A stretch of DNA of 64,000 bases, taken from assembly GCF_014655595.1 (NCBI RefSeq), contig NZ_BNBL01000010.1:240756-304755 (forward strand), given 5' to 3'. The stretch is from Streptomyces griseocarneus (GTDB taxonomy: Bacteria > Actinomycetota > Actinomycetes > Streptomycetales > Streptomycetaceae). Positions 8,407 to 17,370 of this stretch are shown here, piece by piece. Under the pieces are notes generated by a model. It saw only the letters and a program-made list of their open reading frames with translations, was not told where the DNA came from and did not search any database. A program made the position numbers and the translations under genes. Numbering within the stretch: position 1 is the stretch's first letter; each line of letters starts with the position of its first letter.

Positions 8407-9279
8407 ATGAGCGGTACGGAACGGCCACCCGGACGGATGCTGCGCGTCGGCGGCGTCCCCCTGCACGTGCTGTGCGAGGGCTCGGGACCCGTGTGCGTGC
8501 TCAGCGCCGGGCTCGGCATGGGCTGGTTCGACTGGGAACCGGTCGTTCCGCTGCTCACCCCCTACCGCACGGTGGTCCGCTTCGACCGCCCCGGACTGGG
8601 CTTCAGCGCCCCGCCGCTGGGCCCGCCCACGGCCGCGGCGGAGGGCGCCCGGATAGCGGGCGTCCTCGACGCGCTCGCCCTCACCGGCCCCGCCACCGTC
8701 GTCGGGCACTCCCTCGCCGCCTTCCACGCCGAGGCGTTCGCCCGGCTGTACCCCGAGCGCACGGCCGGGCTCGTGCTGGCCGACGCCAGCGTCGAGGAGA
8801 ACGCCCGGCCCGTGCCGGTGCCGGGGCTGCGCACCGCCGCCGCGCACGTGCGCGGCCTGGCCTTCGCCGCCGCCGGGCTGCCCCGCGCGCTGGGCCCCGT
8901 GCTGCGCAACCTCAGCGTCCGCGCCGCCTCCCTCACCCGCAACGACCCGGCCCCCGCCGGCCTGGTGCGGCGCGTCTACGGCAGCGGGCGCGTGGTGCGG
9001 GCGACGCTGATGGAGAACGCCCGCTACTACGACGTAGCCGCCGAACTCGAGGATCTGCGCGCCCACCACCCGCTGCCGCCCGCCCCCGTCACCGTCCTCG
9101 CCGCCTCCACCGGCACCGGCTCGGCCGAGGAGCGCCGCTGGCTCGAGCGCCAGCGGGCCCTCGCCGGGCGCCTGGACGGCCGCTTCGAGGCCGTCGCCCC
9201 GGCCGGCCACCTGCTGATGTACGACCGCCCGCAGTCCATCGCCGCCGCCGTCCTCGCCACCCCGTTCCTCCGCGCCTGA
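8407..9279 (+). CDS. Alpha/beta hydrolase
   Basis: 290 residues with an alpha/beta hydrolase fold. The nucleophile elbow is VVGHSLAAFHAE; Ala replaces the usual second Gly after the Ser, which still occurs in the family. RFDRPGLGFS before it is the usual oxyanion and strand segment, and PAGHLLMYDRP near the C-terminus holds the catalytic His. The substrate cannot be predicted. I chose ATG 8407 because AGGGGGA lies just upstream; a GTG at 8353 would add 18 residues without conservation. It starts 57 bases after the permease stop on the same strand and could be co-transcribed. Confidence 0.85.
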   Translation: MSGTERPPGRMLRVGGVPLHVLCEGSGPVCVLSAGLGMGWFDWEPVVPLLTPYRTVVRFDRPGLGFSAPPLGPPTAAAEGARIAGVLDALALTGPATVVGHSLAAFHAEAFARLYPERTAGLVLADASVEENARPVPVPGLRTAAAHVRGLAFAAAGLPRALGPVLRNLSVRAASLTRNDPAPAGLVRRVYGSGRVVRATLMENARYYDVAAELEDLRAHHPLPPAPVTVLAASTGTGSAEERRWLERQRALAGRLDGRFEAVAPAGHLLMYDRPQSIAAAVLATPFLRA

Positions 9280-9419
9280 CGGGCCTGACGGGCCGTACGC
9301 GCTGCCCGCCCGTCCGGCCGCCTCACCTGGTCGGCGGCATCCGGCGGGTGCCGTGCGCGGGCGGGCGGCAGTGTGGTCGGCGGAAGGGGGGCGTCCGGCA
9401 CACAGGCGAGGAGCACCCG

Positions 9420-9911
9420 GTGAGGCCACAGCACGACCCCACACCCTTCGGCGGCGAGATCGAACGCGGCGCGGCATACGTCCTGCAGTGGCGGGCCGAC
9501 CCCCGGTACGTGCTGTGCGGGCACGCCACGGAGGGCTTCGTCGACGTCCGAGAGCGCGACGCGGTCACCGAGCGGCACAGCGCCTGGCACATCGACACCG
9601 ACACCGGCGTGATCACCCTCGCCGCCGACGCCCACGACCCCGTGCCCCGTGTGCTGACCCTGCTGCTGGGCCCGGCCGGGCACGGCCCCGTCCTGCGCCG
9701 GCTGGCCACCCCCGCCGACGCCGCCCAGCGCTGGAACTGGACCGGCCGCGCCCTGATGAGCCACAAGCACTCCACGGCCGACAAGCTCGCCGTCCACGTG
9801 GGCGGCGAACGGGGCACCACCGGCTACGGTCTGCGGATGGTCCTGCCCAAGCACGGGGTGCCCGACCACGAGTGGCAGCTCAGCCGCTGCACGAGTCCAG
9901 CATCTGTGTGA
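9420..9911 (+). CDS. Hypothetical protein, possible beta-rich fold
   Basis: 163 residues, soluble, with no signal peptide or membrane helix. GTG 9420 is supported by GCGAGGAG six bases upstream. Features seen are RGAAYVLQWR near the N-terminus, the repeated short strands VLCGHATEGFVDV and HIDTDTGVITLA, and a late AAQRWNW segment. The alternation of strands and the QRW motif faintly suggest a beta-trefoil, but I do not recognise the family. Its 3' end overlaps the convergent HNH lipoprotein gene by 32 bases. G+C at third positions is like its neighbours, which supports it as coding. Confidence 0.65.
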   Translation: MRPQHDPTPFGGEIERGAAYVLQWRADPRYVLCGHATEGFVDVRERDAVTERHSAWHIDTDTGVITLAADAHDPVPRVLTLLLGPAGHGPVLRRLATPADAAQRWNWTGRALMSHKHSTADKLAVHVGGERGTTGYGLRMVLPKHGVPDHEWQLSRCTSPASV

Positions 9912-10590
9912 GGGTCCTGCGCTCGGCGGCGGTGACGGTCAGGGCGTAGGTGCTCTTCACCGACACCCACGCCCGGCCGTAGACGCACCAGGAGGCGCGG
10001 TCCGGTGGCTGCCACTGGTCGGGGGACTGGTCGCCCTTGGAGCGGTTGGTGGCCGCCGAGACGGTGAGCAGCTGCGGATGCGTCAGGTCGTTGGCGAGCG
10101 CCTTGCGACGGGTGTTGTCCCACTTGTCGGCGCCCGACCGCCAGGCGTTGGCCAGCGGCACGATGTGGTCGATGTCGACCTGGGCGGCCTTGGTGTACGT
10201 CTTGCCGTCGTACAGGCTGCGCCAGCTGCCCGAGACCGCCCGGCACTCGGCGTCGCGCTTGACGTCCTTGCCGTCGCGCTCGAGGACCGTCTCGCGGGTG
10301 TCGCACTTGTTGCCCTGCTGCGCCCAGTGGGGGAAGGCGGCCCGGCTGTAGCCGGACATCGAGTGCGGCGCCTCCTCCTTCAGCCCCGCCAGCTGAGTTT
10401 TGGCCTGCCCGGCCGGCGGCAGGCCGGGCAGCGTGAACGGGTCCTTTCCCTTCGCGTCCGGCTTCCCGCCCCCGGCGTCGTCCTTGCCGCAGCCGGCCAG
10501 CGCGGCCAGCGCGACCACGGCCGCCGTGGCGACGGCCGCCGCCCGGACGGCGGCCGGAGCCCCGGTCCCGGCATGACGGTGTTTCCGCAT
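9880..10590 (-). CDS. HNH endonuclease family lipoprotein (DUF1524/GmrSD C-terminal-like)
   Basis: 236 residues with an N-terminal signal ending in the lipobox LAALAGC, so it is probably a secreted lipoprotein. The catalytic region contains VDIDHIVPLANAWRSGA, the D-H-I-V-P core of HNH/DUF1524 nucleases, followed by NDLTHPQLLTV and the conserved N-R-S-K-G-D and P..W segments. Such proteins cut DNA with a single metal ion; here an extracellular nutritional or defensive role is possible. I chose ATG 10590 because GAGGGGGG lies about eight bases upstream and the signal peptide then begins at once. Four Cys (CDTRE, ECRA, WCVYG, DSCSG) could form disulfides outside the cell. Confidence 0.85.
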   Translation of the reverse strand: MRKHRHAGTGAPAAVRAAAVATAAVVALAALAGCGKDDAGGGKPDAKGKDPFTLPGLPPAGQAKTQLAGLKEEAPHSMSGYSRAAFPHWAQQGNKCDTRETVLERDGKDVKRDAECRAVSGSWRSLYDGKTYTKAAQVDIDHIVPLANAWRSGADKWDNTRRKALANDLTHPQLLTVSAATNRSKGDQSPDQWQPPDRASWCVYGRAWVSVKSTYALTVTAAERRTLTQMLDSCSG

Positions 10591-10820
10591 CCGGCATCCC
10601 CCCTCGCGTCCCGCGAAGAGGCTTCCCGCCCGGTACGGGAGGAAATCCCGCGGATCGGGAGGGGCAAGATCCACCCTGCGAACGTACGATGCACCCATAA
10701 GGCGGAACGGTGCGGCTGCCGCCCGGAAACTCCCCGGTAACCCCGGGGCGTGATACTCAAGGTCCAGCCTGTGCCCGCACCCGGTGAAACGAGCCGTCTG
10801 ACCTGCAAGGATAGGTAGCT

Positions 10821-12182
10821 ATGGATAAGCAGCAGGAGTTCGTGCTCCGCACGCTCGAAGAGCGCGACATCCGGTTCGTCCGGCTGTGGTTCACCGACGT
10901 CCTCGGCTACCTGAAGTCCGTGGCCGTCGCCCCCGCGGAGCTCGAGCAGGCCTTCGACGAGGGCATCGGCTTCGACGGCTCCGCGATCGAGGGCTTCGCC
11001 CGGGTCTACGAGTCCGACATGATCGCCAAGCCGGACCCGGGGACCTTCCAGATCCTGCCCTGGCGCGCGGAGGCGCCCGGCACCGCCCGGATGTTCTGCG
11101 ACATCCTCATGCCGGACGGCTCGCCCTCCTACGCCGACCCCCGCTACGTCCTCAAGCGCATCCTGGCCAAGACCTCCGACCTCGGCTTCACCTTCTACAC
11201 CCACCCCGAGATCGAGTTCTTCCTGCTCAAGGACAAGCCGGTGGACGGCACCCGCCCGGTGCCCGCCGACTCCTCCGGCTACTTCGACCACACCCCGCAG
11301 AACGTCGGCATGGACTTCCGCCGCCAGGCCATCACCATGCTCGAGTCCATGGGCATCTCGGTGGAGTTCAGCCACCACGAGGGCGCCCCCGGCCAGCAGG
11401 AGATCGACCTGCGCTACGCCGACGCGCTGTCCACCGCCGACAACATCATGACCTTCCGGCTCGTGATGAAGCAGGTGGCGCTCGAGCAGGGCGTGCAGGC
11501 CACCTTCATGCCCAAGCCGTTCTCGGAGTACCCCGGCTCCGGCATGCACACCCACCTCTCCCTCTTCGAGGGCGACCGCAACGCCTTCTACGAGTCCGGC
11601 GCCGAGTACCAGCTCTCCAAGGTCGGCAAGTCCTTCATCGCCGGCCTGCTGCGGCACGCGGGCGAGATCTCCGCCGTGACCAACCAGTGGGTCAACTCCT
11701 ACAAGCGCATCTGGGGCGGCTCCCAGCGCACCGCCGGCGCCGGCGGCGAGGCCCCCTCGTACATCTGCTGGGGCCACAACAACCGCTCGGCCCTCATCCG
11801 CGTCCCGATGTACAAGCCCGGCAAGACCGGCTCCACCCGCGTCGAGGTCCGCTCCATCGACTCCGGCGCCAACCCCTACCTGACCTACGCGGTGCTGCTG
11901 GCCGCGGGCCTGAAGGGCATCGAGGAGGGCTACGAGCTCCCCGCCGGCGCCGACGACGACGTCTGGGCCCTCTCCGACGCCGAGCGGCGCGCCATGGGCA
12001 TCGAGCCGCTGCCGCAGAACCTCGGCGAGGCCATCGAGCTCATGGAGCGCAGCGAGCTGGTCGCCGAGACCCTCGGCGAGCACGTCTTCGACTTCTTCCT
12101 GCGCAACAAGAAGCAGGAGTGGGAGGAGTACCGCTCCGAGGTCACCGCCTTCGAGCTGCGCAAGATGCTGCCGGTGCTCTGA
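10821..12182 (+). CDS. glnA2: Glutamine synthetase-like protein GlnA2
   Basis: 453 residues, a complete type I glutamine synthetase fold. The catalytic loops are present: GFDGSAIEGF, HPEIEFFLL, SGMHTHLSLFEG and NNRSALIRVP. The Tyr adenylylation motif of GSI-beta enzymes (N-L-Y-x-L) is missing; the same region reads GYELPAGADDDVW. That and its place directly before glnE match GlnA2 of Streptomyces coelicolor, which has been described as a gamma-glutamylpolyamine synthetase in polyamine use rather than a true glutamine synthetase. It probably ligates glutamate to an amine using ATP in the cytoplasm. AAGGA lies upstream of the ATG. glnE follows after 44 bases. Confidence 0.9.
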   Translation: MDKQQEFVLRTLEERDIRFVRLWFTDVLGYLKSVAVAPAELEQAFDEGIGFDGSAIEGFARVYESDMIAKPDPGTFQILPWRAEAPGTARMFCDILMPDGSPSYADPRYVLKRILAKTSDLGFTFYTHPEIEFFLLKDKPVDGTRPVPADSSGYFDHTPQNVGMDFRRQAITMLESMGISVEFSHHEGAPGQQEIDLRYADALSTADNIMTFRLVMKQVALEQGVQATFMPKPFSEYPGSGMHTHLSLFEGDRNAFYESGAEYQLSKVGKSFIAGLLRHAGEISAVTNQWVNSYKRIWGGSQRTAGAGGEAPSYICWGHNNRSALIRVPMYKPGKTGSTRVEVRSIDSGANPYLTYAVLLAAGLKGIEEGYELPAGADDDVWALSDAERRAMGIEPLPQNLGEAIELMERSELVAETLGEHVFDFFLRNKKQEWEEYRSEVTAFELRKMLPVL

Positions 12183-12226
12183 ACCGGCGGTCCTGCCCCC
12201 CACCGCGGACGGACGAAAGGCTGCCG

Positions 12227-15200
12227 ATGACAGTGCCGGAGGGTCGGCGCAGCAGTGCGTACAGCAGGCTGCTGAGGTACGGCTTCACCGACCCGGCCGC
12301 CGCCGAGCGGCTGCTGGACGACCCGGTGCTGGGGGCCGTGGGGTCCGATCCGGTGCTGCTCGACGCGCTCGGCGCCACCGCCGATCCCGATCTCGCGCTG
12401 CGCGGGCTGCTGCGGCTGGTCCAGGCGCAGGACGCCCGGGGCGACGGGGAGCGGCGGGAGCTGCTGGACACCCTGGTCACCGCCAAGCCGCTGCGCGACC
12501 GGCTGCTGGGCGTGCTGGGGGTCTCCGAGGCGCTCGGCGACCACCTCTTCCGGCACCCGGGCGACTGGCACGCCCTCGACAGCTTCGAATCGGCCGATCT
12601 GCACCCCACCACGCCGGAGTTCGAGCGGGCCCTGGCCGAGGGCATGCGGCGCGGGCGCGACGCCGGGCTCACGCCCCCCGACGCGCTGCGCGCCGCCTAC
12701 CGGCGCTCGCTGCTGGCCATAGCGGCCCGGGACATCAGCGGCACCATCGACGTCGCCCAGACCGCCGCCGAGCTCGCGGACCTGGCCACCGCCACCCTGC
12801 GCGCGGCCCTGCAGATCGCGGCCGGGGAGCTGCCCGCGGACGCCGGCGCCTGCCGGCTGGCCGTCATCGGCATGGGCAAGTGCGGGGGCCAGGAGCTCAA
12901 TTACGTCTCCGACGTCGACGTGATCTTCGTGGCGGAGGCGAGGGAGGGCACGGCCGAGGGGCCGGCCCTGCAGGCCGCCACCCGGCTCGCCTCGCGGATG
13001 ATGCGGGTGTGCTCCGACGTCACCCCCGAGGGCACCATCTGGCCCGTCGACGCCAACCTCCGCCCCGAGGGCCGCAACGGCCCCCTGGTGCGCACCCTCA
13101 CCAGCCACCTCGCCTATTACCAGCGGTGGGCCAAGACCTGGGAGTTCCAGGCCCTGCTCAAGGCCCGGCCCGTCGCGGGCGACCTCGCCCTCGGGCAGGC
13201 GTACGTCGAGGCCGTCTCCCCCCTGGTCTGGCAGGCCGCCGAGCGCGAGAACTTCGTCGCCGACGTCCAGCAGATGCGCCGCCGCGTCATCGAGTCCATC
13301 CCCGCCACCCAGGTCGAGCGCGAGCTCAAGCTCGGCCCCGGAGGCCTGCGCGACGTCGAATTCGCCGTCCAGCTGCTGCAGTTGGTGCACGGCCGCAGCG
13401 ACGCCGGCCTGCGCAGCGGCAGCACCCTCGAGGCGCTGGCCGCCCTCGCCGCCGGCGGCTACGTCGGCCGCGAGGACGCCAAGGCGCTCGACGCCGCCTA
13501 CCGCTTCCTGCGCGCCCTGGAACACCGCATCCAGCTCTACCGGCTGCGCCGCACCCACCTCGTCCCCGAGGGCGAGGCCGACCTGCGCCGGCTGGGCCGC
13601 TCGCTGGGCCGCACCTGCGACTGGCCCGCCGGCAAGGAGCCCGTCGCCGAACTCGGCAGGCAGTGGCGGCTGCACGCCCGCGAGGTGCGGCGCCTGCACG
13701 AGAAGCTCTTCTACCGGCCCCTGCTGGACGCCGTCGCCCAGCTCGAGCCCGGCGAGATCCGGCTCAGCCCCAAGGCCGCCGGCCAGCGCCTGGAGGCCCT
13801 CGGCTACGCCGACCCGGCCGGCGCCCTGCGCCACCTGGAGGCCCTCGCCTCCGGCGTCACCCGCAAGGCGGCCATCCAGCGCACCCTGCTGCCCGTGCTG
13901 CTCGGCTGGTTCGCCGACTCCGCCGAACCCGACGCGGGGCTGCTCAACTTCCACAAGGTCTCCGACGCCCTGGGCCGCACCCCCTGGTACCTGCGCCTGC
14001 TGCGCGACGAGGGGGTGGCCGCCGAGAACCTCGCCCGGGTGCTCTCCGCCGGGCGCCTCGCCCCCGACCTGCTGCTGCGCGCCCCCGAGGCCGTCGCCCT
14101 GCTCGGCGACCCCGGAGGCCTGCGCCCGCGCGGCCGCGAGGCCCTCGAACAGGAGGTCATGGCCGCGGTCGGCCGCGCCGAGGACGCCGAGGCCGCGATC
14201 GTCGCGGCGCGCGGCGTGCGCCGCCGCGAGCTGTTCCGCACGGCCGCCGCCGACATCATCGGCGCCTACGGCCACCCCGGCGACGGCCCCCACGCCACCG
14301 GCGAGCACGGCGTCGGCTCCCGCGGCCACGCCGAGACCGCCGGCAGCGACCCGGGCGCCCGCGTGCGGACCGTCGGCGACGCCGTCTCCGACATCAACGC
14401 CGCCACCCTCGCCGGCGCCCTGCGCGCCGCCGTGCGGGCCGAGTGGGGCGACACCCTGCCCACCCGCTTCGCCGTCATCGCCATGGGCCGCTTCGGCGGC
14501 CACGAGCAGGGCTACGGCTCCGACGCCGACGTCCTCTTCGTCCACGAACCGCGCGAGGGCGTCGGGGACGAGGAGGCCGGCAAGGCCGCCTTCGCCGTCG
14601 CCGGCGAGATGCGCCGCCTGCTGCAACTGCCCACCACCGACCCCCCGCTGCTCGTCGACGCCGACCTGCGGCCCGAGGGGAAGTCCGGGCCCATCGTGCG
14701 CAGCCTCGCCTCGTACGCCGCCTATTACCGGCGCTGGTCGCTGGTGTGGGAGAGCCAGGCCCTGCTGCGCGCCGAGCCGGTGGCCGGCGACGAGGAGCTG
14801 GGGCGGCGCTTCGTCGAGCTGATCGACCCGCTGCGCTACCCCGCCGAGGGCCTGGGCGAGGACGCCGTGCGCGAGATCCGGCGGCTGAAGGCCCGCATGG
14901 AGACCGAGCGGCTGCCGCGCGGCGCCGACCCCACCACCCACACCAAGCTCGGCCGTGGGGGCCTGGCGGACGTGGAGTGGACCGTCCAGCTGCTGCAGAT
15001 GCGCCACGCCTGGGCCGAACCCGGCCTGCGCACCACCCGCACCCGCGAGGCGCTGGCCGCGGCCTGCGCCGCGCGGCTGGTCTCCACCGAGGACGCCCGC
15101 ATCCTGGACGAGGCCTGGGTGCTGGCCACGAGCGTGCGCAACGCCGTGATGCTCGTGCGCGGCCGCGCCGGGGACACGTTCCCCACCGACGCCCGGGAGC

Positions 15201-15322
15201 TGGCCGCCGTCGGACGCTACCTCGGCTACGGGCCGGGCCACGTGGGGGAGATGCTGGACGACTACCGCCGCACCACCCGGCGCGCCCGGGCCGTGGTCGA
15301 GGAGCTGTTCTACGGAGCCTGA
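12227..15322 (+). CDS. glnE: Bifunctional glutamine synthetase adenylyltransferase/deadenylase
   Basis: 1031 residues, close to other actinobacterial GlnE. It has two nucleotidyltransferase domains: GKCGGQELNYVSDVDVIFV near residues 213-231 (adenylyl-removing) and GRFGGHEQGYGSDADVLFV near 754-772 (adenylylating), each with G-G and the two catalytic Asp in D-x-D. Each is followed by a helical regulatory domain containing LGPGGLRDVEF or LGRGGLADVEW. The enzyme controls glutamine synthetase I by AMP transfer to a Tyr; its substrate GlnA is encoded at 38.7-40.2 kb and carries the target motif. GAAAGG lies six bases before the ATG. Likely co-transcribed with glnA2. Confidence 0.97.
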   Translation: MTVPEGRRSSAYSRLLRYGFTDPAAAERLLDDPVLGAVGSDPVLLDALGATADPDLALRGLLRLVQAQDARGDGERRELLDTLVTAKPLRDRLLGVLGVSEALGDHLFRHPGDWHALDSFESADLHPTTPEFERALAEGMRRGRDAGLTPPDALRAAYRRSLLAIAARDISGTIDVAQTAAELADLATATLRAALQIAAGELPADAGACRLAVIGMGKCGGQELNYVSDVDVIFVAEAREGTAEGPALQAATRLASRMMRVCSDVTPEGTIWPVDANLRPEGRNGPLVRTLTSHLAYYQRWAKTWEFQALLKARPVAGDLALGQAYVEAVSPLVWQAAERENFVADVQQMRRRVIESIPATQVERELKLGPGGLRDVEFAVQLLQLVHGRSDAGLRSGSTLEALAALAAGGYVGREDAKALDAAYRFLRALEHRIQLYRLRRTHLVPEGEADLRRLGRSLGRTCDWPAGKEPVAELGRQWRLHAREVRRLHEKLFYRPLLDAVAQLEPGEIRLSPKAAGQRLEALGYADPAGALRHLEALASGVTRKAAIQRTLLPVLLGWFADSAEPDAGLLNFHKVSDALGRTPWYLRLLRDEGVAAENLARVLSAGRLAPDLLLRAPEAVALLGDPGGLRPRGREALEQEVMAAVGRAEDAEAAIVAARGVRRRELFRTAAADIIGAYGHPGDGPHATGEHGVGSRGHAETAGSDPGARVRTVGDAVSDINAATLAGALRAAVRAEWGDTLPTRFAVIAMGRFGGHEQGYGSDADVLFVHEPREGVGDEEAGKAAFAVAGEMRRLLQLPTTDPPLLVDADLRPEGKSGPIVRSLASYAAYYRRWSLVWESQALLRAEPVAGDEELGRRFVELIDPLRYPAEGLGEDAVREIRRLKARMETERLPRGADPTTHTKLGRGGLADVEWTVQLLQMRHAWAEPGLRTTRTREALAAACAARLVSTEDARILDEAWVLATSVRNAVMLVRGRAGDTFPTDARELAAVGRYLGYGPGHVGEMLDDYRRTTRRARAVVEELFYGA

Positions 15323-15341
15323 CCGGCCGCCTGACGGCCGG
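15323..15341. terminator. Short hairpin between convergent genes
   Basis: CCGGCCG at 15323-15329 and CGGCCGG at 15335-15341 form a 7-bp perfect stem directly after glnE. It is weak as a terminator, but it is the only structure before the convergent PAP2 gene. Confidence 0.35.
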
Positions 15342-15367
15342 CGGACCCCGTACCCCCCAGCATGCGG

Positions 15368-16213
15368 CTAGGCGCTGCGCACCGCCACATGGCGGGCCAG
15401 CCGGAAGGGGAACGCCCGGTACCAGGCGTAGGACAGCGCGAAGCCGAACGCCAGGCAGACCACCCCGCCCACCGCGTCCAGCCAGAAGTGGTTGGCGGTC
15501 GAGACGATCACCACCAGCGTCGCCACCGGGTACAGCACCCCCAGCACGCGCACCCACACCGCCCGCGTCAGCATCGCGATGGTGATGCCGCACCACGTGG
15601 ACCAGCCGATGTGCATCGAGGGCATCGCGGCGTACTGGTTCGAGACGTCGGCCAGGTTGCCCGACGCCATCGAGCCCCACGTGTGGTGCACCACGACCGT
15701 GTCGACGAAGCCGATGTGCTCCATCAGCCGCGGTGGCGCGAGCGGATACAGGTAGTAGCCGAGCAGGGCCACGCCCGTGGTGGCGAAGAGGGCGAGGCGG
15801 GCGGCGGCGTACCGCCCGGGATGCCAGCGGTAGAGCCACACCAGTACGCCGATCGTCAGCACGAAATGCAGCGTGGCGTAGTAGTAGTTCATGCCCACGA
15901 TCAACCACGTCACCGAATTCACGGCCCTGTTGACGGTGTGCTCCACGGCGATGTGCAGGGTCTGCTCGGCCTGCCAGACCCAGTCGGCGTTGCGGAGCGC
16001 CGCCGCCCGCTGCTCGGGCACGGCGTTGCGGACGAGCGAATACGTCCAGTAACTCACCGCGATCAGCAGCACCTCGAACCACAGGCGTGGGTGGCGAGGG
16101 GCCCGCAGTCCGCGCAGGAAGCGGCGCTCCGCCGGCGGCGCCTCCGCCCGTTCCACAGTGGGTGACGGGGCGGTCGTCCGGCCTTCCAGGGTCCTTGCTG
16201 TCGCTTCACCCAT
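15368..16213 (-). CDS. PAP2/AUR1-like membrane phosphatase or phosphotransferase
   Basis: 281 residues with about six transmembrane helices. The catalytic signature is split as MPSMHIGWSTW and STANHFWLDAVGG, the S-x-H and N-H-x-x-D pattern of the PAP2 superfamily in its AUR1/inositol-phosphotransferase form. LGYYLYPLAPPR between helices fits the same branch. It would act on lipid phosphates or headgroups at the outer face of the membrane. The start was set at ATG 16213; the upstream reading frame is Arg/Pro-rich and unlike the family. The ribosome site is weak. It converges with glnE and is followed upstream by malR, 85 bases away on the same strand. Confidence 0.85.
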   Translation of the reverse strand: MGEATARTLEGRTTAPSPTVERAEAPPAERRFLRGLRAPRHPRLWFEVLLIAVSYWTYSLVRNAVPEQRAAALRNADWVWQAEQTLHIAVEHTVNRAVNSVTWLIVGMNYYYATLHFVLTIGVLVWLYRWHPGRYAAARLALFATTGVALLGYYLYPLAPPRLMEHIGFVDTVVVHHTWGSMASGNLADVSNQYAAMPSMHIGWSTWCGITIAMLTRAVWVRVLGVLYPVATLVVIVSTANHFWLDAVGGVVCLAFGFALSYAWYRAFPFRLARHVAVRSA

Positions 16214-16298
16214 AGGGGAAGAGTCTGCCAGAAAGCGTCCGTCCGCAGATCGTCCGCAGGTCTGGTACCGGCCGCCCCCGCGTCCCCCGTGGCGCGGG

Positions 16299-17369
16299 TC
16301 AGGCGTCCGTCGTACGGGTGTCCGCGCGCGGCCCCGGCGCCGACGCCGTCGACCCCCGGACCACCAGCTCGGGCAGGAAGACGAACTCGCTGTGCGGGGC
16401 CGGGGTGCCGCCGATCTCCTCCAGCAGCGCACGCACCGCGGCCTGCCCCATCGACCGCACGGGCTGGCGGATCGTGGTCAGCGGCGGATCGGTGAAGGCG
16501 ATCAGCGGCGAGTCGTCGAAGCCCACCACCGAGACGTCCCGCGGCACTTCGAGACCGTGCTGCCGCGCCCCCCGGATGACCCCCAGCGCCATCATGTCGC
16601 TGGCGCACACCACCGCCGTGCACCCCCGGTCGATGAGCGCGGAGGCCGCCGCCTGACCACCCTCAAGGGTGAACAGCGAATGCTCGATCAAGCGCTCCGC
16701 CTCCGCCTCGGGCACCCCCAGCACCTCGCGCATGCTCAGCAGGAAGCCCTCGATCTTGCGCTGCACCGGGACGTAGCGCCGGGGCCCCAGGGCCAGGCCG
16801 ATCCGCCGGTGCCCCAGTGCGGCCAAATGGGTGACGGCCAGCCGCACCGCCGCCCGGTCGTCGGGCGAGACGAAGGGGGCCCGCACCTTCGACGAGAAGC
16901 CGTTGATCAGCACGAACGGCACGCCCTGGGCACGCAGCCGCTCGTAGCGCTGCATGTCGGCGGAGGTGTCCGCGTGCAGCCCGGAGACGAAGAGGATGCC
17001 GGCCACGCCACGGTCGACGAGCATCTCCGTCAGCTCGTCCTCCGTGGACCCGCCGGGCGTCTGGGTGGCCAGGACGGGGGTGTACCCCTGGCGGGTGAGG
17101 GCCTGGCCTATCACCTGGGCGAAGGCCGGAAAGATGGGGTTCTCCAGCTCGGGGGTGATCAGGCCGACCAGTCCCTCGCTGCGCTGCCGCAGCCGGACGG
17201 GCCGTTCGTAGCCCAGCACGTCGAGCGCGGCCAGCACGGACTGGCGGGTGGAGGCGGCCACCCCCGGCTTTCCGTTGAGAACGCGACTGACGGTTGCTTC
17301 GCTGACACCCGCCTGGGCTGCGATATCGGCTAGCCGGGCGGTCACAGGAGGTGACTGTACCGGTCGCAT
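16299..17369 (-). CDS. malR: LacI-family maltodextrin repressor MalR/Reg1
   Basis: 356 residues. The N-terminal LacI helix-turn-helix ARLADIAAQAGVSEATVSRVL is followed by a periplasmic-binding-like effector domain. GYTPVLATQTPGGSTEDEL and GLHADTSADMQRYE closely match the Streptomyces Reg1/MalR repressor, which blocks amylase and malEFG genes until maltotriose-type sugars are present. It lies last in the malE-malF-malG-aglA-malR unit; its ATG is one base after the aglA stop (TGAGATG), so translation is probably coupled. A GTG at 17345 is a possible alternative start, because the family often begins at T-A-R-L-A. Candidate operators are listed upstream of malE and the amylase. Confidence 0.93.
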   Translation of the reverse strand: MRPVQSPPVTARLADIAAQAGVSEATVSRVLNGKPGVAASTRQSVLAALDVLGYERPVRLRQRSEGLVGLITPELENPIFPAFAQVIGQALTRQGYTPVLATQTPGGSTEDELTEMLVDRGVAGILFVSGLHADTSADMQRYERLRAQGVPFVLINGFSSKVRAPFVSPDDRAAVRLAVTHLAALGHRRIGLALGPRRYVPVQRKIEGFLLSMREVLGVPEAEAERLIEHSLFTLEGGQAAASALIDRGCTAVVCASDMMALGVIRGARQHGLEVPRDVSVVGFDDSPLIAFTDPPLTTIRQPVRSMGQAAVRALLEEIGGTPAPHSEFVFLPELVVRGSTASAPGPRADTRTTDA

Positions 17370-17370
17370 C

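Noticed and set aside
6166..9477. A 1103-codon minus-strand frame running through the permease and hydrolase region.
   Set aside because: Only its last 180 codons make a real protein; the rest is antisense to two recognised genes.
10741..10820. A GlnR site before glnA2.
   Set aside because: Only one GAAAC at 10786-10790 is present; no gTnAc box at the six-base spacing on either side.
11930..15241. A very long open frame on the minus strand opposite glnE.
   Set aside because: It is a shadow of the high-GC glnE frame: low-complexity Arg/Gly/Val-rich product, no ribosome site or domain, and glnE is complete and recognised on the other strand.
16063..16623. Minus-strand frame across the gap between PAP2 and malR genes.
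   Set aside because: It is a shadow of malR and adjacent GC-rich DNA without conserved features.
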